Assembly (NCBI GenBank): GCA_003541985.1 | Contig: DPLM01000341.1 | Location: forward strand, 5,647 to 11,077 | Reading direction: 5' to 3' | Source: Deltaproteobacteria bacterium | GTDB lineage: Bacteria; SAR324; NAC60-12 | DNA length: 5,431 nucleotides | Shown here: piece after piece, positions 1 to 5,158 of the stretch | Layout of the letters: the number at the start of each line of letters is the position of its first letter | Numbering within the stretch: the stretch's first letter is position 1 | Made by a program: the position numbers and the translations under genes | The notes under the pieces: generated by a model | What the model saw: the letters and a program-made list of their open reading frames with translations, nothing else | Told to the model about the DNA's origin: nothing | Databases searched by the model: none

Positions 1-167
1 CCCCCGGCACTTCCAGAACCGTCTCCAGGTACTCGATCAGTTCCTGATCCGGATCCACCGATACTATCGGTAGGAGCTTCTGGATAGTCCTGGTCATAGA
101 CAATGGTTCCTTCTTCAATACAGCCAATGAGCATCAGACTGGTGAAGATGATGAGAAGAGCTTTCAT
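1..167 (-). CDS. Small lipoprotein, 5' part only (runs off left edge)
   Basis: Only the first 55 codons are present; the gene continues beyond position 1. The start is the ATG at 167-165, preceded by AGAGG four bases upstream (AGAGGCAAC-ATG), a good ribosome binding site. The N-terminus MKALLIIFTSLMLIGC has one Lys, a hydrophobic core and a lipobox (L-I-G-C, Cys16), so the protein is predicted to be cleaved by signal peptidase II and lipid-anchored. The residue after Cys is Ile, not Asp, which in enterobacteria favours the outer membrane. After the anchor comes an acidic stretch (IEEG, DQDYPEAPTD), then a Gly/Ser-rich low-complexity linker (about residues 38-55) typical of the tether before a folded domain that lies outside the window. 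I do not recognise the family and assign no function. It is separated from the transporter operon by about 530 bp and probably has its own promoter. Confidence 0.72.
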   Translation of the reverse strand, partial: MKALLIIFTSLMLIGCIEEGTIVYDQDYPEAPTDSIGGSGSGTDRVPGDGSGSAG

Positions 168-229
168 GTTGCCTCTTTGGAAAATGGTGAACAGCATTTG
201 TGAACAGTGGCAATAATTAAGTTTCAATA

Positions 230-259
230 ATGTTACAAAATGAAGGCATCGCTTGTCAA
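230..259 (-). promoter_or_regulatory. Candidate sigma-70-type promoter of the lipoprotein gene
   Basis: Read on the minus strand, a perfect -35 hexamer TTGACA (259-254) is followed by 18 bases and TAACAT (235-230, four of six matches to TATAAT). Transcription would begin near 223, about 55 bases before the lipoprotein ATG. The left copy of the 12-bp repeat (238-249) lies in the spacer between the two hexamers, where a bound protein would block RNA polymerase. The -10 match is mediocre and the A/T-rich surroundings make chance matches common. Confidence 0.4.
238..249. repeat. Left arm of a 12-bp perfect inverted repeat (partner 374-385)
   Basis: AAATGAAGGCAT at 238-249 is the exact reverse complement of ATGCCTTCATTT at 374-385, with 124 bases between the arms. 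Unlike the right arm, the left copy is not part of a complete palindrome: its other half-site has decayed to 3 of 7 matching bases. It therefore looks like a half-operator, and it lies within the spacer of the candidate lipoprotein promoter. Terminal repeats of a miniature transposable element are an alternative, but no flanking target duplication is visible. Confidence 0.5.
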
Positions 260-367
260 TAATAAAATTTATATTTTATAGATGAATAATCATAAATAAC
301 TATTATAATTTAATATAAAATTTAATTTTTATTAAAAATATTAGATTTTATCTAGAATAATATATAT

Positions 368-385
368 AAATGAATGCCTTCATTT
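368..385. promoter_or_regulatory. Operator-like palindrome AAATGAATGCCTTCATTT
   Basis: The sequence AAATGAA-TGCC-TTCATTT is a perfect dyad with two 7-base arms and a 4-base centre, the size and shape of a dimeric repressor site. Twelve of its bases (374-385) recur as an exact inverted copy at 238-249. It sits at the right border of the AT-rich block, next to TATATA-like sequence at 361-367. The cognate regulator cannot be identified, and no regulator gene is present in the window. Confidence 0.4.
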
Positions 386-656
386 CAAATGATCGAATCA
401 AAAATTTGGTCGATGCATAGCTTGGAAACGTCAACAAACGGCAGAGAAGACAGGGGAAAAATTTTGCTTTTTACAGGCTTTTAGGACAAATTAAGCTAAA
501 AAAAGTAGCTGGGCTTAGCCTGGCGCAATAGCAGAAAATGTTTAATCAACCAAAATATTTCAATAAAATTACAATTTTATGAAAATTAAGGTCTAATTCA
601 TTTTGGATATTATCAAATCGAGTAGTTATGAAGATGGAAAGCAGGCAGTTAACGAA

Positions 657-677
657 CCGAGTAGAAACAATTCTCGG
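657..677 (-). terminator. Weak hairpin 20 bases after permease B', possible operon end
   Basis: CCGAG (657-661) and CTCGG (673-677) can pair. An alternative pairing uses CCG/CGG plus AGAA/TTCT around an ACAA loop. On the minus strand the stem is followed by TTCGTT rather than a run of T, so this is not a convincing intrinsic terminator. It may serve as 3'-end protection or as part of a Rho-dependent end. It is the only paired structure directly behind the last gene of the operon. Confidence 0.2.
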
Positions 678-696
678 GAGCTATTAAAATGTCACA

Positions 697-1587
697 TCAA
701 TTCTTGACCGCACCGGAGAGCAAGCCACTGATAATGTATTTCTGGAAAAATAGCGCAAAGGCAACAGGAGGAATCACAGCCATTACACCAGCTGTAATGA
801 TAGTAACATAGCTAACGTCAAGGGCGGTGGCGAACATCCCGGCGACGACAGTGCTGGTGTAGGATTTCTCGGTCTCGGTGATCAGTAGAGCGAATAAAAA
901 TTCACCCCAAGATAGCAAGAAGGCCAAAATGGCCGCTGTCGTCAGACCTGGAATTGAGAGAGGAATGATGATCTTGTTAGCGACTTGAAAGCGGTTGCAG
1001 CCGTCCATACGGGCTGCATCCTCCAACTCTGCAGGAATTGTTTTGAAGTAGGCTTGTAGTAGCCAGATCGTATAGGGCAAGACAAAGGACAAGTTGATGA
1101 AGATCAATGTCACCAAGTTGTCATGCATCCCCATTTGCTTGGCAAAGAGTACAATTGGAATGGCCAAGGATAAAGCTGGGACAAGTCTGACAACTAGTAT
1201 GGAGAAGAGCAAGATGTAGCGGCCTCGGAAGTTTAGGCGTGCGATTGGGTAGGCGGCGTAGGCACCAAAGGCGACACTGAAGAAGGCAACACTCAAAGCG
1301 ATGATACCACTGTTCAGGAAAGAGCTAAGGTAGATACGAGCTTGGTAGGAGGAGCTATATCCTTCGGTAGAAATAACCGATTCATCAAACAGAGCTCCAT
1401 AAATAATTTCTTTATAACTAGCCAGACTCACAGGATTGGGCCACAAGGAGGCAGGAACCTGCATCAACTGTCTTTCAAGTTGTAAGCTCGCACCAATCAT
1501 CCAAAGAAAGGGACCGACGAAAACTGCTAGGAAAAGTGCAGAGGCCAGGTAGAGAAGAATGTAGCGAATGGTCTGATTGCGCTTCAC
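697..1587 (-). CDS. ABC sugar-type permease B' (MalG/UgpE-like), second copy
   Basis: Inner-membrane subunit of a CUT1-type ABC importer, 296 residues, the usual length of a MalG-type subunit. It starts at GTG (1587-1585) with GGGAG seven bases upstream. About six membrane segments can be seen (roughly residues 9-31, 90-116, 123-149, 157-180, 211-237, 259-283). The cytoplasmic coupling loop DAARMDG-(9)-I-I-I-P, residues 190-209, matches the EAA motif that contacts the ATPase, with Asp replacing the first Glu. It aligns without gaps to the upstream permease B, with 49 differences in 296 residues by hand count. About 32 of these fall in the first 106 residues (first membrane segment and large periplasmic loop), while the EAA region is almost invariant. 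Most codons in the conserved part differ only at the third base, so the duplication is not recent and this copy is under selection. Its GTG overlaps the stop of a possible 39-codon ORF. Substrate unknown. Confidence 0.93.
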   Translation of the reverse strand: MKRNQTIRYILLYLASALFLAVFVGPFLWMIGASLQLERQLMQVPASLWPNPVSLASYKEIIYGALFDESVISTEGYSSSYQARIYLSSFLNSGIIALSVAFFSVAFGAYAAYPIARLNFRGRYILLFSILVVRLVPALSLAIPIVLFAKQMGMHDNLVTLIFINLSFVLPYTIWLLQAYFKTIPAELEDAARMDGCNRFQVANKIIIPLSIPGLTTAAILAFLLSWGEFLFALLITETEKSYTSTVVAGMFATALDVSYVTIITAGVMAVIPPVAFALFFQKYIISGLLSGAVKN

Positions 1588-1703
1588 AATGTTTCTCCCA
1601 ACTCTAGCTGATTAAGCTTGTCTAGGTAGGCTGCAATTAGAATTGCATCAGAATTGGATCTAGGTTGCGGGTCTATCTCATCCTCGAATATTGCTGCACT
1701 CAT
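1584..1703 (-). CDS. Possible 39-aa small ORF between the two permeases
   Basis: The 160-bp gap between permeases B and B' contains an ATG-started frame (1703-1701) of 39 codons. It ends in TGA at 1586-1584, overlapping the GTG start of permease B' as GTGA, the same four-base overlap seen between permeases A and B. The product begins MSAAIFEDEIDPQPRSNSDA and continues ILIAAYLDKLNQLELGETL. It is acidic at the start, with a possible amphipathic helix from about residue 18 and no signal peptide. There is no Shine-Dalgarno sequence before its ATG. The GGGAG that serves permease B' lies inside its last codons. I do not recognise a family. It could be a genuine small protein that couples translation to B', the relic of a longer gene, or chance. 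The short ending L-G-E-T-L resembles the tail of permease A (R-G-E-K-Q), also followed by a GTGA junction. Confidence 0.35.
   Translation of the reverse strand: MSAAIFEDEIDPQPRSNSDAILIAAYLDKLNQLELGETL
1632..1647. promoter_or_regulatory. Palindrome TGCAATT-AG-AATTGCA
   Basis: Two perfect 7-base arms separated by two bases lie in the gap between the two MalG-type permease genes, inside the possible small ORF. It could be a protein-binding dyad or a small RNA stem, although a two-base centre cannot form a hairpin loop without opening part of the stem. No strong promoter is apparent beside it. It may be coincidental. Confidence 0.2.
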
Positions 1704-1747
1704 TAGGATTTGATGCTTGCTAGAAATATCTTTGTAAGATCGTTATT

Positions 1748-2638
1748 TCAATTCTTCACAGCACCGGAGAGCAGACCGCTGATGATGTATTTTTGGAAGA
1801 AGAGGGCAAAGATTACAGGAGGAATCACGGCAAGCACACCAGCTGCGATGATAGTGACGTAGTTGACATCAACGTCATTGGCAAACATAGCGGCAACTAC
1901 TGTGCTGGTAAAGGATTGTTCGGTCTCGGTGATCAATAAGGCAAAGAGAAACTCTCCCCATGAGAGGAGAAAGGCGAGGATACCGGCAGTAGTCAAACCT
2001 GGAATAGAGAGAGGGATAATGATTTTATTGGCAACCTGGAAGCGATTACAACCATCCATCCGCGCTGCGTCCTCCAATTCGGTGGGGATTGTTTTGAAGT
2101 AGGCTTGCAGCAACCAGATCGTGTAGGGTAAAACGAATGACATGTTGATAAGGATCAGTGTCACTAGGTTGTCATTCATCCCCATTTGCTTAGCGAACAG
2201 CACTATTGGAATCGCCAGCGCTAAGGCTGGCACCAAACGAACAACCAAGATGGAGAAGAGCAAGGTGTATCGACCACGGAAGTTCAGGCGAGCAATAGGA
2301 TAAGCTGCATAGGCTCCAAAGAGTACACTAAAGAAAGAAACGCTGAAGGCAATGATTCCGCTGTTGAGGAAGGAGCCAAGATACATTCTGGATTGGTAGG
2401 AGGAACTAACACCGTAGGAAGAAACAGTGGCTTCGTCGAAAAAAGCACCCATGAAGATTTCTTTGTAGCTTGCAAGGCTAAACGGATCAGGGAACCAGAC
2501 AGGGGGAACTTTAACCAACTGACGCTCTAACTGGAGACTGGAGCTTACTAGCCAAAGGAAAGGTCCGATGAAAACGATCAAGAAAAGTGCAGAAGCAAGA
2601 TAGAGTAATATGTAGCGAGTGAGATTGTTGCGCTTCAC
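1748..2638 (-). CDS. ABC sugar-type permease B (MalG/UgpE-like), first copy
   Basis: Second inner-membrane subunit of the CUT1-type importer, 296 residues, expected to pair with permease A to form the translocation pore. It starts at GTG (2638-2636) with GGAG seven bases upstream. The GTG overlaps the permease A stop as GTGA, so translation of the two is probably coupled and their amounts matched. The hydrophobic profile has six segments as in MalG-type proteins: an N-terminal one at about 9-31, a long periplasmic loop up to about residue 89, then five more. The EAA-type coupling loop DAARMDG...IIIP is at residues 190-209, identical to that of the downstream copy. The N-terminus MKRNN and C-terminus SGAVKN are also shared or nearly shared. 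Relative to copy B' it differs mainly in residues 21-106 and 241-276. As the copy directly coupled to A it is the better candidate for the ancestral B subunit. Confidence 0.94.
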   Translation of the reverse strand: MKRNNLTRYILLYLASALFLIVFIGPFLWLVSSSLQLERQLVKVPPVWFPDPFSLASYKEIFMGAFFDEATVSSYGVSSSYQSRMYLGSFLNSGIIAFSVSFFSVLFGAYAAYPIARLNFRGRYTLLFSILVVRLVPALALAIPIVLFAKQMGMNDNLVTLILINMSFVLPYTIWLLQAYFKTIPTELEDAARMDGCNRFQVANKIIIPLSIPGLTTAGILAFLLSWGEFLFALLITETEQSFTSTVVAAMFANDVDVNYVTIIAAGVLAVIPPVIFALFFQKYIISGLLSGAVKN

Positions 2639-3528
2639 TGTTTTTCTCCGCGATCCAGAAATGCATAAAAGACAATCGCTATGAAAAGAGTCAATAAACC
2701 TAAAATCATGGCTAGGGCGCTACCAGTACCAAAATCAAGCTTCTTGAATGTGTTGATGTAAATACTCCAACCAAGAACGGTGGTTGACTTGCCCGGTCCT
2801 CCTGAGGTCAATACATAAATAATGTCGAATACTTTAAGTGCAAAAATAGTTTCAAAAATCAGAACGACGGTGAGTGTTGGACGAAGTATGGGCAAAGTAA
2901 TGTATTGGGTACGTTTCCAGGCATTTGCTCCTTCGAGTTCTGCGGCTTCAAGAAGTGTTTTAGGGATCGTTTGTAAGCCCGCTAGAATTAGTAGTGTGGC
3001 CAGTGGGATGTTCTTCCAAGAGTAGGCGATAATAACCCAGATCATTGCGCTTGGCATTGTTGTCAACCAAGCAACATATTGATCGATGATACCCCCCATT
3101 TGAAATAGAGCGTTCATTACTCCAAAAGCTGGATGCAGCAACCACTTCCAAAGCAAAGCATTTACTACATCAGGAATAGCCCAAGGGATTAACAAAAGAG
3201 CTCTTAAAATGCCTCTGCCAGCGAAGTCTTGATTTAGTAGCAATGCCAGAAAGAAAGCTACAACAGTGATCACTGCAACCGCACTCACCGCAAAGATAAA
3301 GCTCGTTGCTAGGGAATCCCAAAACTTGTCATCTGTCAGGATTTTTTCATAATTCCGAAAGCCTGCAAACGGCCGTTTAGCTCGCTTGAGGTTGTAGCGA
3401 TGAAAGCTGAGATAGATGGCGTATGCTAAGGGGACCAGAACAGTCACAGCAAGGATCAGCAGTGCTGGAGCACTGAAGATCAAAGCCAATCTTCCTTGTG
3501 GAAGATCAGAGGAGGGATTTTTAGTCAT
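2635..3528 (-). CDS. ABC sugar-type permease A (MalF/UgpA-like)
   Basis: First inner-membrane subunit of the CUT1-type importer, 297 residues from the preferred start. Six membrane segments are visible (about residues 14-40, 73-98, 106-127, 157-183, 215-239, 272-291). The EAA loop EAAELEG-(9)-I-T-L-P spans residues 194-213 and is canonical, including the leading Glu. The LTSGGPGKST stretch (about 240-249) and the later GTGSALAM are typical of MalF/UgpA-type proteins. The frame is open further upstream to an ATG at 3561, giving 308 residues, but a perfect 8-bp hairpin (3537-3557) would then lie inside the first codons, and the residues added (MGAFEQNALST) look unlike the family. Neither start has a clear Shine-Dalgarno sequence, so the choice rests on the hairpin and on usual length. 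The gene follows the binding-protein gene by 67 bases and ends overlapping permease B by four. Confidence 0.9.
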   Translation of the reverse strand: MTKNPSSDLPQGRLALIFSAPALLILAVTVLVPLAYAIYLSFHRYNLKRAKRPFAGFRNYEKILTDDKFWDSLATSFIFAVSAVAVITVVAFFLALLLNQDFAGRGILRALLLIPWAIPDVVNALLWKWLLHPAFGVMNALFQMGGIIDQYVAWLTTMPSAMIWVIIAYSWKNIPLATLLILAGLQTIPKTLLEAAELEGANAWKRTQYITLPILRPTLTVVLIFETIFALKVFDIIYVLTSGGPGKSTTVLGWSIYINTFKKLDFGTGSALAMILGLLTLFIAIVFYAFLDRGEKQ

Positions 3529-3536
3529 TGTAGATA

Positions 3537-3557
3537 GGGCATTCTGCTCGAATGCCC
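3537..3557 (-). promoter_or_regulatory. Intercistronic hairpin between binding protein and permease A
   Basis: GGGCATTC (3537-3544) and GAATGCCC (3550-3557) are perfect 8-bp arms around a 5-base loop. The stem lies 38 bases after the binding-protein stop and 8 bases before the preferred permease A start. No T-run follows, so it is not an intrinsic terminator. In other binding-protein-dependent operons (the malE-malF gap is the classic case), a stem at this place protects the upstream message from 3' exonucleases and helps make far more binding protein than permease. The same role is inferred here. Confidence 0.6.
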
Positions 3558-3595
3558 CCATTGCTGGTATCGAATCAAAGTGGGAATTGGAAAAA

Positions 3596-4873
3596 TCAGT
3601 ATTCCGACTTCAACTCATTCCAGTTCTCAGCCAACTCTTCGAGGATGGAATCAGCATCTCCACCATTAATAATTTCCTGAAAACCAGCCCAAGCTTCAAT
3701 CTCCCAGTCTGAGAAATAGGGAACAAAGCGATAACCACGATTAATCGCGTACTTAGCTTGTTCTTGGAGCAGATCGGGATCAATCCAACCTGAAATGGAA
3801 TTGCGTACGTCCTCATCTTTGTAAAGTGGGGCTGGAGAGAAGCCAAGACCAAACTCTAGGGCCCATCGTTTTGGAACATAATAGACACCTGTTGCGTCCT
3901 TGCCGCCTAAAAACTTAACTAGTTCCCAGGCCTGAGCTTTGTCCGCCTCCGATGTGATCGAATACAGGCGTACGTAGCCAATGGTGCCGCTGGTGGCATC
4001 GGCAGAACCAGGAATCAGGGCGTTCATAATGTTGCCCGCTTCATTAGATTGCTCAGAGTCGTTGAGCACTTTCATCTCATAGTCAGTTACAAGACTAAAC
4101 GCTGCGGTACCAGAGCGCATGAACTGATCGATTTCGCCGTCTCCTTGACTCATAGACGCTTGGTTAATGAGGCCACTCTCGATACCATCAGCAATCCAGG
4201 CTAAAGCTTTGCGGGCCCCACTGTTAGGTTCTTGAAAGACAGGTTCCAACTTGTCATTAAAGAAACGTCCACCAAATCCTGCTGCAACAATTTCCAAAGT
4301 TCGCAAAATTGAATTTTCGTTTGCTGCCAGCCCGATTACAATGGGACTTGCCATAACACCCTTATCTTTCATGGTTTGAGCTTGTTTCATCAGCTCGTTC
4401 CACGTACTAGCCGGAGCGTTCAACCCTGCCTGTTTCATCAAACGGTCATTATAGACAAATACAGAATTTCCTGAGTAGTAGGGCAGTCCGTAAACTTCAC
4501 CTTCAAAAGACATCTGATCAATGATCCCTTGAGGCAGATCTGACATGTATTCATCTACCCCTGGGAGGCCAGTCAATGGAACAATCCAGCCAGCTGAAGC
4601 CCATTCAGCTAAGAAGCTATCGCGCACATAGACCACATCAAAGTTGGTTCCAGAGGCAAAACTCGAGACCATCTTGGTGTGATATTCGTTGCTTGGGAAG
4701 GGATTGAAGGTTGCGCTCAAGCCGGACTGGCTGGAGAAACGCTCGAGATTTTCACGGACTACATCAACTTGATAGGGCCAGCCAGTTAATTCTACATCGG
4801 TATCTTGAGCAGACATGGGAGCTGCCCAACCGACCAAGGCAACCGCAGCAATCGTCAACCATTTCTTCATCAT
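3596..4873 (-). CDS. Periplasmic solute-binding protein of CUT1-type ABC importer
   Basis: Captures the substrate in the periplasm and delivers it to the permeases; UgpB/MalE-like (family 1 extracellular binding proteins), 425 residues, a usual length. The start is ATG at 4873, with GAGGA seven bases upstream, and a second ATG follows at once. A longer frame begins with a GTG at 4990 but has no ribosome binding site and would bury the signal peptide behind 39 residues. MMKK and a hydrophobic stretch end in PMSA-QD, giving a likely signal peptidase I cut after residue 22, with no lipobox Cys. The family signature is clear at residues 123-161: FEGEVYGLPYYSGN, then VYND, then KQAGLNAPASTWNEL. 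AWELVKFLGG at 315-324 is the usual late helix. Aromatic residues in LTGWPY (29-34) and around 385-396 could line a sugar-type site, but the substrate is not determinable. First gene of the operon, behind a promoter and a long leader. Confidence 0.94.
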   Translation of the reverse strand: MMKKWLTIAAVALVGWAAPMSAQDTDVELTGWPYQVDVVRENLERFSSQSGLSATFNPFPSNEYHTKMVSSFASGTNFDVVYVRDSFLAEWASAGWIVPLTGLPGVDEYMSDLPQGIIDQMSFEGEVYGLPYYSGNSVFVYNDRLMKQAGLNAPASTWNELMKQAQTMKDKGVMASPIVIGLAANENSILRTLEIVAAGFGGRFFNDKLEPVFQEPNSGARKALAWIADGIESGLINQASMSQGDGEIDQFMRSGTAAFSLVTDYEMKVLNDSEQSNEAGNIMNALIPGSADATSGTIGYVRLYSITSEADKAQAWELVKFLGGKDATGVYYVPKRWALEFGLGFSPAPLYKDEDVRNSISGWIDPDLLQEQAKYAINRGYRFVPYFSDWEIEAWAGFQEIINGGDADSILEELAENWNELKSEY

Positions 4874-4904
4874 GATCTTATCCTCGTAAAGAGTATGAAA
4901 ACTT

Positions 4905-4920
4905 GGGGAGCAGCTTCCCC
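4905..4920 (-). promoter_or_regulatory. Leader hairpin before the binding-protein gene
   Basis: GGGGA (4905-4909) pairs with TCCCC (4916-4920) around a 6-base loop. On the minus strand it is followed by AAGTTTT, and lies about 20 bases upstream of the GAGGA ribosome site. A 5-bp GC stem followed by only four T is weak as a terminator. It could be a minor attenuator or could protect the 5' end of the message. No known riboswitch consensus is recognisable. Confidence 0.25.
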
Positions 4921-5074
4921 CGAAAGGCTCACTTTCTTTGTAAATCAGGCTTTCATTGAAATGTATTTCTCTCCTTAGAGTCCCATTCACATTTCTGCAG
5001 CCAGCTGTCAGTGGAATTACAAAATAAATAATTTGGCTTTACCAAAATAGCTTACAGGATAGTGAGTGGAGGGA

Positions 5075-5103
5075 GGTATAACCAGAGAACTACTTGGTGT
5101 CAA
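5075..5103 (-). promoter_or_regulatory. Candidate promoter of the transporter operon
   Basis: On the minus strand a perfect TTGACA (5103-5098) is followed by a 17-base spacer and TATACC (5080-5075, four of six matches to TATAAT), the best sigma-70-type pair in the divergent region. The start of transcription would be near 5068, giving a leader of about 195 bases before the binding-protein ATG. The CTTCGAAG-centred dyad at 5115-5130 lies immediately upstream of the -35, where an activator or repressor could act. Confidence 0.45.
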
Positions 5104-5114
5104 TCAAAAAACGG

Positions 5115-5130
5115 ATTTCTTCGAAGTGAT
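5115..5130. promoter_or_regulatory. Dyad ATTTCTTCGAAGTGAT, possible operator
   Basis: The central CTTCGAAG is a perfect 8-bp palindrome. The outer AT/AT bases also pair, giving a 16-bp imperfect dyad with six of eight base pairs matched. It sits between the candidate promoters of the two divergent transcription units, a usual place for a shared operator. An 8-bp perfect core alone is not rare, so support is modest. Confidence 0.25.
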
Positions 5131-5158
5131 TGGCGTTTGTCAGAAAATGTCGCAAAAT
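5130..5158 (+). promoter_or_regulatory. Candidate promoter of the creatininase-family gene
   Basis: TTGGCG (5130-5135), a 17-base spacer and CAAAAT (5153-5158) each match four of six consensus bases for a sigma-70-type promoter. Transcription would begin near 5165, about 43 bases before the ATG. The spacer and -10 coincide with the tandem 10-bp repeat, so a protein bound there would compete with polymerase. The match is weak. Confidence 0.2.
5139..5158. repeat. Tandem 10-bp direct repeat GTCAGAAAAT/GTCGCAAAAT
   Basis: Two head-to-tail decamers match at eight of ten positions, with one helical turn of spacing. Such spacing suits two protein monomers bound on the same face of DNA. They lie in the divergent control region about 50 bases before the creatininase-family start. 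No other copy is seen in the window. Confidence 0.35.

Larger units (their letters stand above)
168..696. other. 529-bp non-coding gap, AT-rich in its left half
   Basis: This stretch separates the lipoprotein gene from permease B'. Positions about 252-372 are nearly pure A/T with many short A- and T-tracts. This block is bounded by the inverted copies of the AAATGAAGGCAT motif listed separately. The right half (390-690) is less biased. It holds a small stem (AGCTA at 494-498, TAGCT at 506-510, A-rich loop) beside GGCTTAGCC at 512-520, and a weak hairpin at 657-677. On the minus strand the 494-520 region reads as a GC-containing stem followed by seven T, so it could end the operon transcript, but the stem is too short to call. 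An open frame on the plus strand with ATG at 628 and stop at 682-684 would encode only 18 residues and has no clear ribosome binding site. I see no tRNA, CRISPR or transposon ends with target duplications. Confidence 0.6.

Noticed and set aside
238..385. Miniature transposable element with 12-bp terminal repeats
   Set aside because: No target-site duplication flanks the arms, and the right arm is itself a full palindrome, which fits an operator better.
628..684. Plus-strand 18-codon ORF (starts M-K-M-E-S) in the left intergenic region
   Set aside because: It is too short, lacks a clear ribosome site and resembles no known protein.
1863..2102. Plus-strand open frames lying antisense to the permease genes
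   Set aside because: They are shadows of strongly coding minus-strand genes, without ribosome sites or family features.
3537..3557. Relation of the GAATGCC in the intercistronic hairpin to the GAATGCC within the 368-385 palindrome
   Set aside because: Only seven bases are shared and the contexts differ (RNA stem versus DNA dyad); coincidence is sufficient.
3537..3557. Intrinsic terminator after the binding-protein gene
   Set aside because: No run of T follows the stem on the minus strand, and the permeases downstream evidently belong to the same operon.
4948..4976. AAGGAGAG on the minus strand (4976-4969) followed by a tiny ATG AAA GCC TGA frame, as a leader peptide
   Set aside because: The spacing of about 14 bases is too long and a three-codon peptide gives no recognisable attenuation signal.
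4874..4990. 39-residue N-terminal extension of the binding protein starting at GTG 4990
   Set aside because: It has no ribosome binding site and would bury a clear signal peptide; the ATG at 4873 has GAGGA at ideal spacing.
5066..5076. GGAGGGAGG on the plus strand as a ribosome binding site
   Set aside because: No start codon follows at usable distance, and it overlaps the minus-strand promoter.
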